A stretch of DNA of 64,000 bases from Prosthecobacter sp. GTDB lineage: Bacteria; Verrucomicrobiota; Verrucomicrobiia; Verrucomicrobiales; Verrucomicrobiaceae. Each line of letters begins with the position of its first letter. Positions within the stretch are counted from its first letter, which is position 1. Both the position numbers and the translations under genes were made by a program. A model generated the notes under the pieces. It worked only from the letters and a program-made list of their open reading frames with translations, was not told the origin of the DNA and made no database searches. This document shows positions 25,404-33,918 of this stretch, one piece after another. The stretch is from NCBI GenBank assembly GCA_019186985.1, contig JABARQ010000005.1, positions 116,625 through 180,624 of the forward strand, in the 5' to 3' direction.

Positions 25404-26561
25404 ATGCCCCCCCGCACCCTCCTCCCACTCACCCTGTTCCTCGCCGCCTGCGGTCAGCACCCCGAAGGTGCTGGTCATGGCGGCGGTCTGATGCCCCCTG
25501 CGCCGGTCACGGTCGCTCAGGTGGAGCAGAAGGAACTCGTTGAGTGGGAGGAGTTCACTGGACGTGTTGAGGCGGTTGAAACCGTCGAACTGCGACCACG
25601 GGTCTCCGGCTACATCACCGAGGTGCATTTTCAGGCAGGTGCCCTGGTGAAGAAAGGTGATGTCCTCTTCACCATCGACCAGCGTCCGTTTGAAACCCGC
25701 CTGCGTGCGGCCAGGGCGGAGGTGGCGCGAGCCGAGGCCGGCGCCGAGGCGGCCAAGCGTGAGTTCGACCGTGTGTCCGCCCTGCTGGCGGCCAAGGCCA
25801 TCGCCCCGGAGCAGGCGGAGACGCGAGAATCCATGTTCAAGCAGGGCGAGGCCGCCCTGGAGGCCGCCCGGGCTGCGGAACACAGCGCCGAGATCGAGTT
25901 TGAACACAGCACCGTCGAGGCGCCGATCTCCGGCCGCATCAGCCGGGCGATCACGACAACGGGCAACTATGTGACGGCTGGCGCCACGCTGCTCACGACC
26001 ATCGTCACGGTGGATCCGGTCTATGTGTATGCGGACATTGACGAAAACAGCCTGCTCAAGCTGCAGGCGCTGCTGAGGGACAAGAAGCTTTTCACCAACG
26101 GTGACAAGCGGGTGCCGGTGGAGCTTCAGCTCTCCAACGAAAACGGCTTCCCCCACCAGGGGCATGTCGAGTCCTTTGACAACCGGCTGGACGCAGGCAC
26201 GGGCAGCATGATCCTGCGTGCTGAGTTTGCCAATCCCGACGGCAAGCTGACCCCGGGGCTTTTCGCCCGCATCCGCCTGCCGATGACCGGCAAGTACAAG
26301 GCGCTGCTGGTGGATGAAAAGAGCATCCTCACCGATCAGGCGAACAAGTATGTCCTCGGCATTGATGAATCGAAACAGCCTGCGCTGTCGGTCTACAAGC
26401 CGGTCAGCATCGGCCCGGTGATCGACGGCAGGCGCATCATCCGCACCGGCCTGCAGCCCGGCGACAAGATCATCATCAACGGCCAGGCCCGACTGCCACA
26501 GCCAGGAATGCCGGTGACGCCGATGGCTGGCGAGCCGGCGAAGCAGGCCGCGGCGAAATGA
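25404..26561 (+). CDS. RND efflux periplasmic adaptor (membrane fusion protein)
   Basis: This 385-residue AcrA/MexA-like protein starts with a lipoprotein signal: LTLFLAAC followed by GQ, a lipobox with its cysteine at residue 14. The adaptor domains follow: EWEEFTGRVEAVETVELRPRVSGYITEVHFQAGALVKKGDVLFTIDQRPFE (lipoyl first half, about 45-95), an alpha-hairpin of Ala/Glu-rich helices (95-155), and STVEAPISGRISRAITTTGNYV (lipoyl second half). The beta-barrel and membrane-proximal parts contain TPGLFARIRLPMTGKYKALLVDEKSI and end IIRTGLQPGDKIIINGQARLPQPGMPV. It bridges the inner-membrane pump and the outer-membrane channel encoded next. Confidence 0.94.
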   Translation: MPPRTLLPLTLFLAACGQHPEGAGHGGGLMPPAPVTVAQVEQKELVEWEEFTGRVEAVETVELRPRVSGYITEVHFQAGALVKKGDVLFTIDQRPFETRLRAARAEVARAEAGAEAAKREFDRVSALLAAKAIAPEQAETRESMFKQGEAALEAARAAEHSAEIEFEHSTVEAPISGRISRAITTTGNYVTAGATLLTTIVTVDPVYVYADIDENSLLKLQALLRDKKLFTNGDKRVPVELQLSNENGFPHQGHVESFDNRLDAGTGSMILRAEFANPDGKLTPGLFARIRLPMTGKYKALLVDEKSILTDQANKYVLGIDESKQPALSVYKPVSIGPVIDGRRIIRTGLQPGDKIIINGQARLPQPGMPVTPMAGEPAKQAAAK

Positions 26562-26673
26562 CCAGCGCCTCCCCCCCCCGGCTGCGGACGGGCCTGAAGC
26601 CAGGCATTGGCCTGAGCAATCCCGCCTGATGCCTCCCCGGCTTCTGTTTTTTCAAACGCCTTCTTTTGTTCCG

Positions 26674-29600
26674 ATGAACTTTTCCTCCTTCTTCATCACC
26701 CGCCCGATCTTCGCGGGCGTGCTTTCCCTCCTGACCTTCATCCTCGGGGCGATCGCGCTTTTTCAACTGCCCATCTCCGAATATCCGGAGGTTGCCCCGC
26801 CGACGGTGATCGTCACGGCGACCTATCCGGGGGCCAACCCGAAGACCATCGCCGAAACCGTCGCGTCTCCGCTTGAGCAGACCATCAACGGCATCGAAAA
26901 CATGCTCTACATGTCGTCGCAGAGCACCGCGAACGGCGTGATGACGCTGACGGTCACGTTCAAGATCGGCACGGACCTCGACCTGGCGCAGATGCAGGTG
27001 CAGAACCGCGTCTCCCAGGTGCTGCCGAAGCTGCCTGAGGAGGTGCGGCGCTTTGGTGTGACCACGGTGAAGTCATCCCCGGACATGACGCTCGTGGTGC
27101 ACCTGCTTTCCCCCAACGACCGCTATGACGAGATCTACCTGCGCAACTACGCCACCCTGAACGTCAAGGATGAGCTGTCCCGCCTGCCCGGCGTCGGCCA
27201 GGTCAACATCTTCGGCGGCGGTGATTATGCGATGCGCATCTGGATTGACCCTGACAAGGCGGCGGCACGCGGCCTCACCTCCGGGGACATCGTCAACGCC
27301 ATCCGCGAGCAGAACATCCAGGTGGCGGCGGGCACCATCGGCCAGCAGCCGGTGAAGGACTCCGCCTTTGAACTCACCGTGAACGCCAAGGGGCGTCTTG
27401 TATCGGAGGAGGAGTTTGAGCAGATCATCGTCAAGACGGGCCCGAACGGGGAAAAGCTGCGCCTGCGTGATGTCGCCCGCGCCGAGATCGGCTCCGGTGA
27501 CTACTCGCTGCGCAGCCTGATCAACAACAAGAAGGCCGTCGGCATGGGCGTGTTCCAGCTTCCCGGGGCCAATGCTCTGGCGGTCTCCGAGGCGGTGCGC
27601 AACCGCATGGCCGAGCTGAAGAAGAAGATGCCGGAGGGCGTTGACTTTGACATTGCCTACGACCCGACGGTCTTCGTTCGCAAGTCCATCGACGCCGTCA
27701 TCCACACGCTCATCGAGGCGATCCTCCTGGTCGTCATCGTCGTGGTCATCTTCCTGCAGACCTGGCGGGCCTCGATCATCCCGCTGGCCGCGGTTCCCGT
27801 GTCGCTTGTCGGCACCTTCGCGGTGATGCATGCCCTTGGCTTCTCGATCAACAACCTCAGCCTCTTCGGCCTGGTGCTGGCCATCGGCATCGTCGTCGAT
27901 GACGCCATCGTGGTGGTCGAGAACGTCGAGCGCAACATCCGCAACGGCCTGCGTCCGCTGGAGGCCACCAAGCAGGCCATGAAGGAGGTCACGGGCCCGA
28001 TCATCGCCACGGCCCTCGTGCTCTGCGCCGTGTTCATCCCCACGGCCTTCATCAGCGGCCTCAGCGGCCAGTTTTACAAGCAGTTCGCCGTCACCATCGC
28101 CATCTCGACGGTCATCTCGGCGATCAACTCCCTGACGCTTTCCCCGGCGCTCTCCGCCCTGCTGCTCAAGGGGCATCATGACAAGAAGGACATCCTGACG
28201 CGCCTGATCGATGCGTTGCTGGGCTGGTTCTTCCGTCCCTTCAACCGCTTCTTCGAATGGTCGTCCAACGTCTATGTCGGCATCGTCAAGCGCGCCATCC
28301 GGCTCAGCGTCATCGCGCTGCTGATCTACGGCGGCCTGGTGTGGGCGACCTGGAAGGGCTTTCAAATCGTGCCCGAAGGATTCGTGCCAGGGCAGGACAA
28401 GCAGTACCTTGTCGGTTTCGCGCAGCTTCCGGAAGGCTCCTCCCTGGACCGCACGGAGGACGTCATGCGCCGCATGTCGCAGATCGCCATGGATCATCCG
28501 GGGGTGAAGGACGCCATCGCCTTCCCGGGCCTCAGCATCCAGGGCTTCACCATCAGCCCGAACGCCGGCATCGTGTTTGTCGGCCTGGACGACTTTGAGG
28601 AGCGCCGGTCCCCGGAGCTCAGCGGCCAGGCCATCGCCAACGCGCTCAACGGCAGGTACATGGCGATTCAGGACGCCCTGGTGCTCATGCTCACGCCGCC
28701 GCCGGTGAACGGCATCGGCACCACGGGCGGCTTCAAGCTCATGGTCGAGGACCGCGGCAACCTGGGCTATTCCGCGCTTTACCAGGCGACGCAAAAGCTG
28801 GTTGGGGCGGCCTATGGAAGCCAGAAGCTGACGCAGGTGTTCTCAGGCTACACGGTGAACGTGCCGCAGCTGGAGGCTGATGTGGACCGTGAGAAGGCGA
28901 AGATCCAGGGCGTGCCGCTGGCGAACCTGTTCGAAACGCTGCAGATCAACCTGGGCAGCCTTTACGTGAACGACTTCAACCGCTTCGGCCGCACCTACCA
29001 GGTGGTGGCGCAGGCCGAGACGCAGTTCCGTGATGACGTCGGCGACATCACCCGCCTCAAGACCCGCAACACCGCCGGTGAGATGGTGCCGGTCGGCTCC
29101 CTGGTGAAGGTGAAGGAGGGCTTTGGGCCGGACCGTGTCACACATTACAACGGCTTCCTGGCCGCCGATCTCAACGGGGCGCCCCTGCCGCCGCTCAGCT
29201 CGGGGCAGGCCGAGGAGCTCATCGCAGGGCTGGCGCGCGAGGTGCTGCCCGCAGGCTTCGAGTTTGAATGGACCGACCTGACCTATCAGAAGATCATCGC
29301 GGGCAACACGGCGGTTTACATCTATCCGCTCTGCATCCTGCTGGTCTTCATGGTGCTGGCCGCCCAGTATGAAAGCCTGCGCCTGCCGCTGGCGATCATC
29401 CTCATCGTGCCTCTCTGTCTCCTGTTCGCCCTTGCAGGTGTGCATCTCACGCATGGGGATAACAACATCTTCACCCAGATCGGCTTCATCGTGCTCATCG
29501 GCCTGGCCTGCAAGAACGCCATCCTCATCGTCGAGTTTGCCAAGGAGAAGAATGACCATGGGCTGACGCCCGTCCAGGCGGCGCTGGAGGCCTGCCGCCT

Positions 29601-29841
29601 GCGTCTGCGTCCGATCCTGATGACCTCCATCGCCTTCATCGCCGGGGTGTATCCGCTGGTGGTCAGCACCGGGGCGGGGTCCGAAATGCGCCGCGCCATG
29701 GGCACCGCCGTGTTCAGCGGCATGATCGGTGTCACCCTGCTCGGCCTGTTCCTGACGCCTGTGTTTTATGTGCTGGTGATGATCGGCAAGAAAAAGGCCG
29801 CCCGCCACGCTCCTGTTCACGCCCACGACAAACCTCAATGA
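26674..29841 (+). CDS. RND efflux transporter permease (AcrB/MexB type)
   Basis: The 1055 residues from the ATG at 26674 match hydrophobe/amphiphile efflux pumps in length and motifs: MNFSSFFITRPIFAGVLSLL, ISEYPEVAPPTVIVTATYPGA, SSQSTANGVMTLTVTFKIGTDLDLAQMQVQNRV, and in the fourth helix LFGLVLAIGIVVDDAIVVVENVERN with the DD pair needed for proton relay. In the second half, QIGFIVLIGLACKNAILIVEFAKE carries the matching lysine. TM12 is followed by a short basic tail. A more upstream ATG (26629) would add 15 residues unlike the family. Its last four bases overlap the outer-membrane gene (ATGA). Confidence 0.95.
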   Translation: MNFSSFFITRPIFAGVLSLLTFILGAIALFQLPISEYPEVAPPTVIVTATYPGANPKTIAETVASPLEQTINGIENMLYMSSQSTANGVMTLTVTFKIGTDLDLAQMQVQNRVSQVLPKLPEEVRRFGVTTVKSSPDMTLVVHLLSPNDRYDEIYLRNYATLNVKDELSRLPGVGQVNIFGGGDYAMRIWIDPDKAAARGLTSGDIVNAIREQNIQVAAGTIGQQPVKDSAFELTVNAKGRLVSEEEFEQIIVKTGPNGEKLRLRDVARAEIGSGDYSLRSLINNKKAVGMGVFQLPGANALAVSEAVRNRMAELKKKMPEGVDFDIAYDPTVFVRKSIDAVIHTLIEAILLVVIVVVIFLQTWRASIIPLAAVPVSLVGTFAVMHALGFSINNLSLFGLVLAIGIVVDDAIVVVENVERNIRNGLRPLEATKQAMKEVTGPIIATALVLCAVFIPTAFISGLSGQFYKQFAVTIAISTVISAINSLTLSPALSALLLKGHHDKKDILTRLIDALLGWFFRPFNRFFEWSSNVYVGIVKRAIRLSVIALLIYGGLVWATWKGFQIVPEGFVPGQDKQYLVGFAQLPEGSSLDRTEDVMRRMSQIAMDHPGVKDAIAFPGLSIQGFTISPNAGIVFVGLDDFEERRSPELSGQAIANALNGRYMAIQDALVLMLTPPPVNGIGTTGGFKLMVEDRGNLGYSALYQATQKLVGAAYGSQKLTQVFSGYTVNVPQLEADVDREKAKIQGVPLANLFETLQINLGSLYVNDFNRFGRTYQVVAQAETQFRDDVGDITRLKTRNTAGEMVPVGSLVKVKEGFGPDRVTHYNGFLAADLNGAPLPPLSSGQAEELIAGLAREVLPAGFEFEWTDLTYQKIIAGNTAVYIYPLCILLVFMVLAAQYESLRLPLAIILIVPLCLLFALAGVHLTHGDNNIFTQIGFIVLIGLACKNAILIVEFAKEKNDHGLTPVQAALEACRLRLRPILMTSIAFIAGVYPLVVSTGAGSEMRRAMGTAVFSGMIGVTLLGLFLTPVFYVLVMIGKKKAARHAPVHAHDKPQ

Positions 29842-31364
29842 ACCTCGTCATGCGCCCTCTTCTGCTTCTTGCCGTCACCGGCTCCGCCCTTGCGCAGGTC
29901 GGCCCCAATTATGAGCGTCCGGCCACGGCCACACCTCCCGCCTTCAAAGGCGTGACCTGGCGTGCCGCGACGCCCTCCGCGCATCTGCCGAAAGGAACAT
30001 GGTGGACGGTGTTCCAGGATTCCAGGCTCAGCGCCCTCATGGCCGCCGCCACGGCAAACAACCAGCAGCTCAGGGCCGCCGTGGCCCGCTTCGACCAGGC
30101 CAGAGCCGCGGCCCGCATGGCGCGCGGCGACTTCTTCCCGACAGCCAGCCTGCCGCTTTCCGTGGAGAACCAGCGCACCTCGGAGCACATGCCCTCGCCG
30201 TTTCCCCTGAACGGCCTGCATTATGTCGGGCCGGCCTTGAACGCGCCGATTGAGTTTGGCTGGGAGCTGGACCTGTGGGGCAAGATCCGCCGTCAGAACG
30301 AAGGGGCGCGCGCCGATGCCGCCGCCGCCGGTGATGCGGTGCATAACATTCTCCTCGGCATCCAGGCCGAGGTGGCGGTGAATTACTTCAAGCTGCGCAC
30401 GCTCGACCATGAGATGCGCATCGTGACGGAGGCCGTCGGCTGGCGTCAGGAGGCCCGGAACATCGCCGCTGCACGAGTCAAGGCGGGGGCGGGAAGCGAG
30501 CTCGAACTCGCCCAGGCCGAGACCGAGGTGGCCACCGCCGAGGCGGAAATCTCCGCGCTTCAGGCCCAGCGTGACCAGCTTGAAAACGTGCTGGCGATCC
30601 TGACCGGAGCGAACGCCGCCAGCTTCCGGATCAGCAAGGCTTCGGGCCGCTTGCAGTCGCCGCCACGGATTCCTTCCGGGGTGCCCAGCGACCTTCTGGA
30701 GCGTCGTCCCGACATCTCGCAGGCGGAGCGTCAGCTTCATGCCGCAACCGCGCGGATCGGCGTCGCCAAGGCGCAGTTCTTCCCGAGCGTGAAGCTGCTG
30801 GGGCGCGGCGGATTTCAGAGCGGCGACATCGACCTGCTGTTTGAGCCGGGGGCGCTCATGTGGAGCGTCGGGCCGAACATCAGCGTGCCGCTTTTTTCAG
30901 GAAACAAGAACCGCTGGAACCTGAGCAAGTCGAAGGCGGTGCATGACGAGGTTCTGGCGAACTACCGGCAGGCCTTTCTCTCGGCCATCGCCGACGTGGA
31001 GACCAGCCTTTCCGCGATTCACAACCTGGGCAGGCAGGCCGAGACCCAGGGGCGCGCCAGGACCAGTGCGGAAAGGGCGGCGCAGCTGGCCAAGACACGT
31101 TATGAGGCCGGCACCAGTCCGTATCTGGACGTGATTGAAGCCAACCGCACGACGCTGGCCACCCAGCGGGCGACGGCCCAGATTGCCGGGCAGCGCTTGA
31201 TTGCGACCGTCGGCCTGGTGAAGGCCCTGGGGGGCGGCTGGCAGGCCTCGCAGCCCGCTCCGATGCCGGAGATGGTGGCGGATCCTGCGGCCCGGCTGAA
31301 TGGCGAGATGGACCGTCCGGGGTTTCTGACCCGGTTCAAGGGACTGTTTCAAAAGCGGAATTGA
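29838..31364 (+). CDS. RND efflux outer-membrane channel (NodT/OprM type)
   Basis: This 508-residue protein of the TolC-like outer-membrane efflux family has two OEP repeats. Motifs are VGPNYERPATATPPAFKG at the mature start, WWTVFQDSRLSALMAAATANNQQLRAAVARFDQARAAARMARGDFFPTASL, PIEFGWELDLWGKIRRQNEGARADA, LLERRPDISQAERQLHAATARIGVAKAQFFPSVKLLG, and NISVPLFSGNKNRW. The signal peptide ends ALA before Q with no lipobox cysteine, whereas most NodT/OprM proteins are lipoproteins; this one appears cleaved by signal peptidase I. Translation is coupled to the pump gene by ATGA. With the adaptor and pump it forms the tripartite exporter. Confidence 0.93.
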   Translation: MNLVMRPLLLLAVTGSALAQVGPNYERPATATPPAFKGVTWRAATPSAHLPKGTWWTVFQDSRLSALMAAATANNQQLRAAVARFDQARAAARMARGDFFPTASLPLSVENQRTSEHMPSPFPLNGLHYVGPALNAPIEFGWELDLWGKIRRQNEGARADAAAAGDAVHNILLGIQAEVAVNYFKLRTLDHEMRIVTEAVGWRQEARNIAAARVKAGAGSELELAQAETEVATAEAEISALQAQRDQLENVLAILTGANAASFRISKASGRLQSPPRIPSGVPSDLLERRPDISQAERQLHAATARIGVAKAQFFPSVKLLGRGGFQSGDIDLLFEPGALMWSVGPNISVPLFSGNKNRWNLSKSKAVHDEVLANYRQAFLSAIADVETSLSAIHNLGRQAETQGRARTSAERAAQLAKTRYEAGTSPYLDVIEANRTTLATQRATAQIAGQRLIATVGLVKALGGGWQASQPAPMPEMVADPAARLNGEMDRPGFLTRFKGLFQKRN

Positions 31365-31434
31365 TGGCCTTTCCCCTTGCGCTTGAGGCAATGTGCCCCA
31401 CTATCCCGCCCGCTTCCGAACTGGAGGCCTGTTT

Positions 31435-31511
31435 CGGGACGTAGCTCAGCCTGGTAGAGCGCTTGCTTTGGGAGCAAGAAGTCGTGAGTTCGAATCTCGC
31501 CGTCCCGACCA
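31435..31511 (+). tRNA. tRNA-Pro (anticodon TGG)
   Basis: All four arms fold: acceptor CGGGACG/CGTCCCG, D-stem GCTC/GAGC with loop AGCCTGGTA, anticodon stem CTTGC/GCAAG around loop TTTGGGA (anticodon TGG), five-base variable loop, and T-stem GTGAG/CTCGC with loop TTCGAAT. The discriminator is A and the CCA end is encoded (31509-31511). Confidence 0.97.
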
Positions 31512-31545
31512 CGTTTCCCGCACGGAACGTCCACTGCATCCTCCG

Positions 31546-32040
31546 ATGGTTTCCGAACTCTTTTCCACCACGCTGTCCGCCTTCAAGGCCCAGGGCTGGG
31601 CCTTCCGGCAGGTGAGCGGCCTCGAAGTGATCGAGGCGGACTTTGAAGCCCACCACACCCGCGTGCCGCTGCATGTGCAGGTGCATGGCGGCCCCGGTGT
31701 CATCAGCGTCGTGTCACGGCTTCCCTCCAAGGTGCCTGCGACGCATCGCCTGGCGGTCTGCGAACTCCTGATGCGCACCAACAAGGAGCTGAACGTGGGG
31801 AACTTTGAATCGGACTGGGATGACGGCGTGGTCATGTTCCGCGTCACCAACATCTTCCCGGCCGGCAAGGCGGATCCGCGGATCATCGCGGGCCTGGTGC
31901 ATGCCGTGGTGGCGGAGACGGACCGCCTGACGCCCTTTCTCAGCGAGGTCTGCCGCACCCCGAAAGGCGAGCTTCTGCTGCTGGACATCCCGCGCCTCAT
32001 GAAGCGTGAGGATCTGCTGCCGCCTCCGCCGGAAAGTTAG
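31546..32040 (+). CDS. YbjN domain-containing protein
   Basis: This 164-residue protein resembles the YbjN / type III secretion chaperone-like fold: MVSELFSTTLSAFKAQGWAFRQVSGLEVIEADFEAHHTRVPLHVQV, then VISVVSRLPSKVPATHRLAVCELLMRTNKELNVGNFESDWDDGVVMFRV with the NxxLxxGNFExD block typical of the family. A short Pro-rich C-terminus follows. There is no signal peptide or membrane segment. The ATG at 31546 lies 35 bp after the tRNA-Pro; the frame remains open upstream through the tRNA, but that part is not protein. The function of YbjN proteins is not well defined. Confidence 0.8.
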   Translation: MVSELFSTTLSAFKAQGWAFRQVSGLEVIEADFEAHHTRVPLHVQVHGGPGVISVVSRLPSKVPATHRLAVCELLMRTNKELNVGNFESDWDDGVVMFRVTNIFPAGKADPRIIAGLVHAVVAETDRLTPFLSEVCRTPKGELLLLDIPRLMKREDLLPPPPES

Positions 32041-32117
32041 CCGCCCGGCATTTTGAGGTTTTCAATTCGCCCCGAGGCGTGTGCAATCGGTCACCACAGC
32101 GGCGTTTCGATTCATCC

Positions 32118-32879
32118 ATGCGCTACCTTCTTCATCATCATCCGGCCTTTCCCGGCCTGCTGTCCAAGGAGGATCTGTATGCCCTGGTGGATCGTGGTTC
32201 TCTGGCCAGAGGAGACCTGTGCACGGATGTGCAGACGGGAAGGGATCACACCGTCGGCGAGGTCATCAGCGGCATGAGGCCACCCCGTGCCCGCACGCCG
32301 GCGCGGGTGGAAAGGCCTGCCTACCAGGAGTTTCGCGCCGATGATCCCTATGAGGAGGCGCTGGAGACCTGCGATGAGGAGGAGGAAGATGAGCCGCTGG
32401 AGGAGAAGGCCCCGGAGTTCAGGCTCAGCGAAAGCGGCGAACGCATTTACTCCTTCGCCCATCCGTCCTGGCTCAGCTACTGGAAGGCGCTGTTCCTGAT
32501 GCTGCTCTTTCTGGTGGCCGCGGGGCTGCTGGTCAACATCGACGAGGGATATGCGCTGGTCGCAGTGCTGGCAGGGATCGCCACATTCATCTGCATCGCC
32601 ATCGCCAGGGCCTCGCAGGATTACATTGTCACCGATGAGCGCGTGGAGCATGTCTGGGGCATCCTGGGACGCAGTTCCAAGGAAGTGCGAGTCTGCGACA
32701 TCCGCAGCATCGATGTGCATGAAAGCGGCCTGAAGGGGCTGCTTGGACTTGGCACGCTCGATGTGTCATCGGCCGGCACCGCCGGAGTCGAGGTGCGGTT
32801 CAGGGACATGCGAAGGGCGCACGACGTGAAGCAGCTCATCCGCCAGCTGCAGCGCGGTGATCTTGTCGCCGAGGGGTGA
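32118..32879 (+). CDS. Membrane protein with GYF-like N-terminus and bacterial PH domain
   Basis: The 253 residues from the ATG at 32118 begin MRYLLHHHPAFPGLLSKEDLYALVDRGSLARGDLCTDVQTGRDHTVGEVI, which by eye resembles the GYF_2/DUF4339 pattern. An acidic linker (EEEEDEPLEE, about 80-105) follows. Two closely spaced membrane helices span about 118-165 (WKALFLMLLFLVAAGLLVNI and ALVAVLAGIATFICIAIA). After them is a bPH_2-type domain: ASQDYIVTDERVEHVWGILGRSSKEVRVCDIRSIDVHESGLKGLLGLGTLDVSSAGT, in which the IGTLDV-like strand is characteristic. It would sit in the inner membrane with both domains cytoplasmic. Function unknown. It converges with the ThuA gene. Confidence 0.78.
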   Translation: MRYLLHHHPAFPGLLSKEDLYALVDRGSLARGDLCTDVQTGRDHTVGEVISGMRPPRARTPARVERPAYQEFRADDPYEEALETCDEEEEDEPLEEKAPEFRLSESGERIYSFAHPSWLSYWKALFLMLLFLVAAGLLVNIDEGYALVAVLAGIATFICIAIARASQDYIVTDERVEHVWGILGRSSKEVRVCDIRSIDVHESGLKGLLGLGTLDVSSAGTAGVEVRFRDMRRAHDVKQLIRQLQRGDLVAEG

Positions 32880-32890
32880 GGCCGTCTTCT

Positions 32891-33811
32891 TTATCTGGCA
32901 GGCTTGGCCGCGGGCGGGGCCTGCTTCGGATGGCCTTCCAGCAGCACCGGTGAGGTTTTTTCAGCCGTTGGGAAATCCGCTGGGACCTCCGCCGTGCGGG
33001 TGACTGCACCCGTGGCGGCCCATTCCGTGCCGCGCTGGAGGGTTTCGTAAAAACCCCGGTCGAGCATGGAATAGTCGGCATGACCCAGGGTGGTGTGAAA
33101 GACACGGCCCTTGCCATGTTGGATCACCATCAGGTTGGGCTCGTTTTCTGCCGTCAGGTCGGATTTGGCGGTGGCCAGGATCTCGATGTTCTCCGCAGGT
33201 CCGCGCAGACGGCTGTAGAGTTCGTCCTTGCAATGCAGCCAGCGGGCGGGAAGGCCCCGGGTGATGGGATGCTCCGGGTTTTGAATTTCGACGACGAACT
33301 CATGCTGAGGGCCATGGGCGCCGCCAGAGCCTGCGCTGGTGTTGCGGAAGAGCTTGCCGTCCTTCACATACAGCCAGGGGCCGGAAACTTCGTTGCGACC
33401 ACCCCAGCCTCCGACGCCGATCATCTGGTTGTATTCCTTCCATTCAGGAAAGGAGTTGTTGGCGGCGTGGACGGACACAAAGCCGCCGCCTGAATGCACG
33501 TAGGCCTGGAAGTCAGCACGGACCGGGGCGGGCCAGGGCTCGCCGTTGTAATTGCTGACCACCGCCGCGTAATCGGCAAACTTGGGCTGCCAGGCGTTCC
33601 AGGCGTCAGCGGGGGCGCCCTTCGGCGGGGTCGTGGTCACTCTGACCTGGAAGGCGCCACTGCTTTCCAGCGCATGCTTCAGCACCGGAGTGGTGATCTC
33701 CCACTTGTGGTTGTTCTGGCCATCCACGATCAGAACCTTCAGCGGCTCGGCGGCCTGGAGGCTGGTGATGCAGGCAAGCAGGGGAAGGGCGAATAGGAAC
33801 GGGCGAGGCAT
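32891..33811 (-). CDS. Secreted ThuA-domain protein
   Basis: The 306 residues start MPRPFLFALPLLACITSLQAAEPLKVLIVDGQNNHKWEITTPVLKHAL: a signal peptide followed by the ThuA (trehalose utilisation, glutamine-amidotransferase-like fold) start. Other motifs are YAAVVSNYNGEPW, YVHSGGGFVSVHAANNSFPEWKEYNQMIGVGGWGGR, PITRGLPARWLHCKDELYSRLRGPAENIEILA and VIQHGKGRVFHTTLGHADYSM. This family is abundant in Planctomycetes and Verrucomicrobia and is often fused or linked to sugar-degrading proteins; the substrate is not known. The ATG at 33811 was preferred over an in-frame TTG at 33829 because it gives a compact signal peptide. The tail is Pro/Ala-rich. Confidence 0.88.
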   Translation of the reverse strand: MPRPFLFALPLLACITSLQAAEPLKVLIVDGQNNHKWEITTPVLKHALESSGAFQVRVTTTPPKGAPADAWNAWQPKFADYAAVVSNYNGEPWPAPVRADFQAYVHSGGGFVSVHAANNSFPEWKEYNQMIGVGGWGGRNEVSGPWLYVKDGKLFRNTSAGSGGAHGPQHEFVVEIQNPEHPITRGLPARWLHCKDELYSRLRGPAENIEILATAKSDLTAENEPNLMVIQHGKGRVFHTTLGHADYSMLDRGFYETLQRGTEWAATGAVTRTAEVPADFPTAEKTSPVLLEGHPKQAPPAAKPAR

Positions 33812-33867
33812 AGAGGTGGTTTTTAGCAACCCGGAGAACCCACCGCAACCCTGGTGATGAGAGGGGA

Positions 33868-33896
33868 TTGAGTTCGGTCTTGCCTGGTGTTATAAT
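33868..33896 (+). promoter_or_regulatory. Sigma-70-like promoter of the CAP/PEP-CTERM gene
   Basis: TTGAGT (33868-33873), a 17-bp spacer, and a perfect TATAAT (33891-33896). The ATG at 33919 follows with a leader of roughly 15 bases. The first two hexamer bases coincide with an in-frame TTG, so that TTG is unlikely to be the start codon. Confidence 0.75.
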
Positions 33897-33918
33897 TACT
33901 ATAAGTTTAGCTTTGTTA

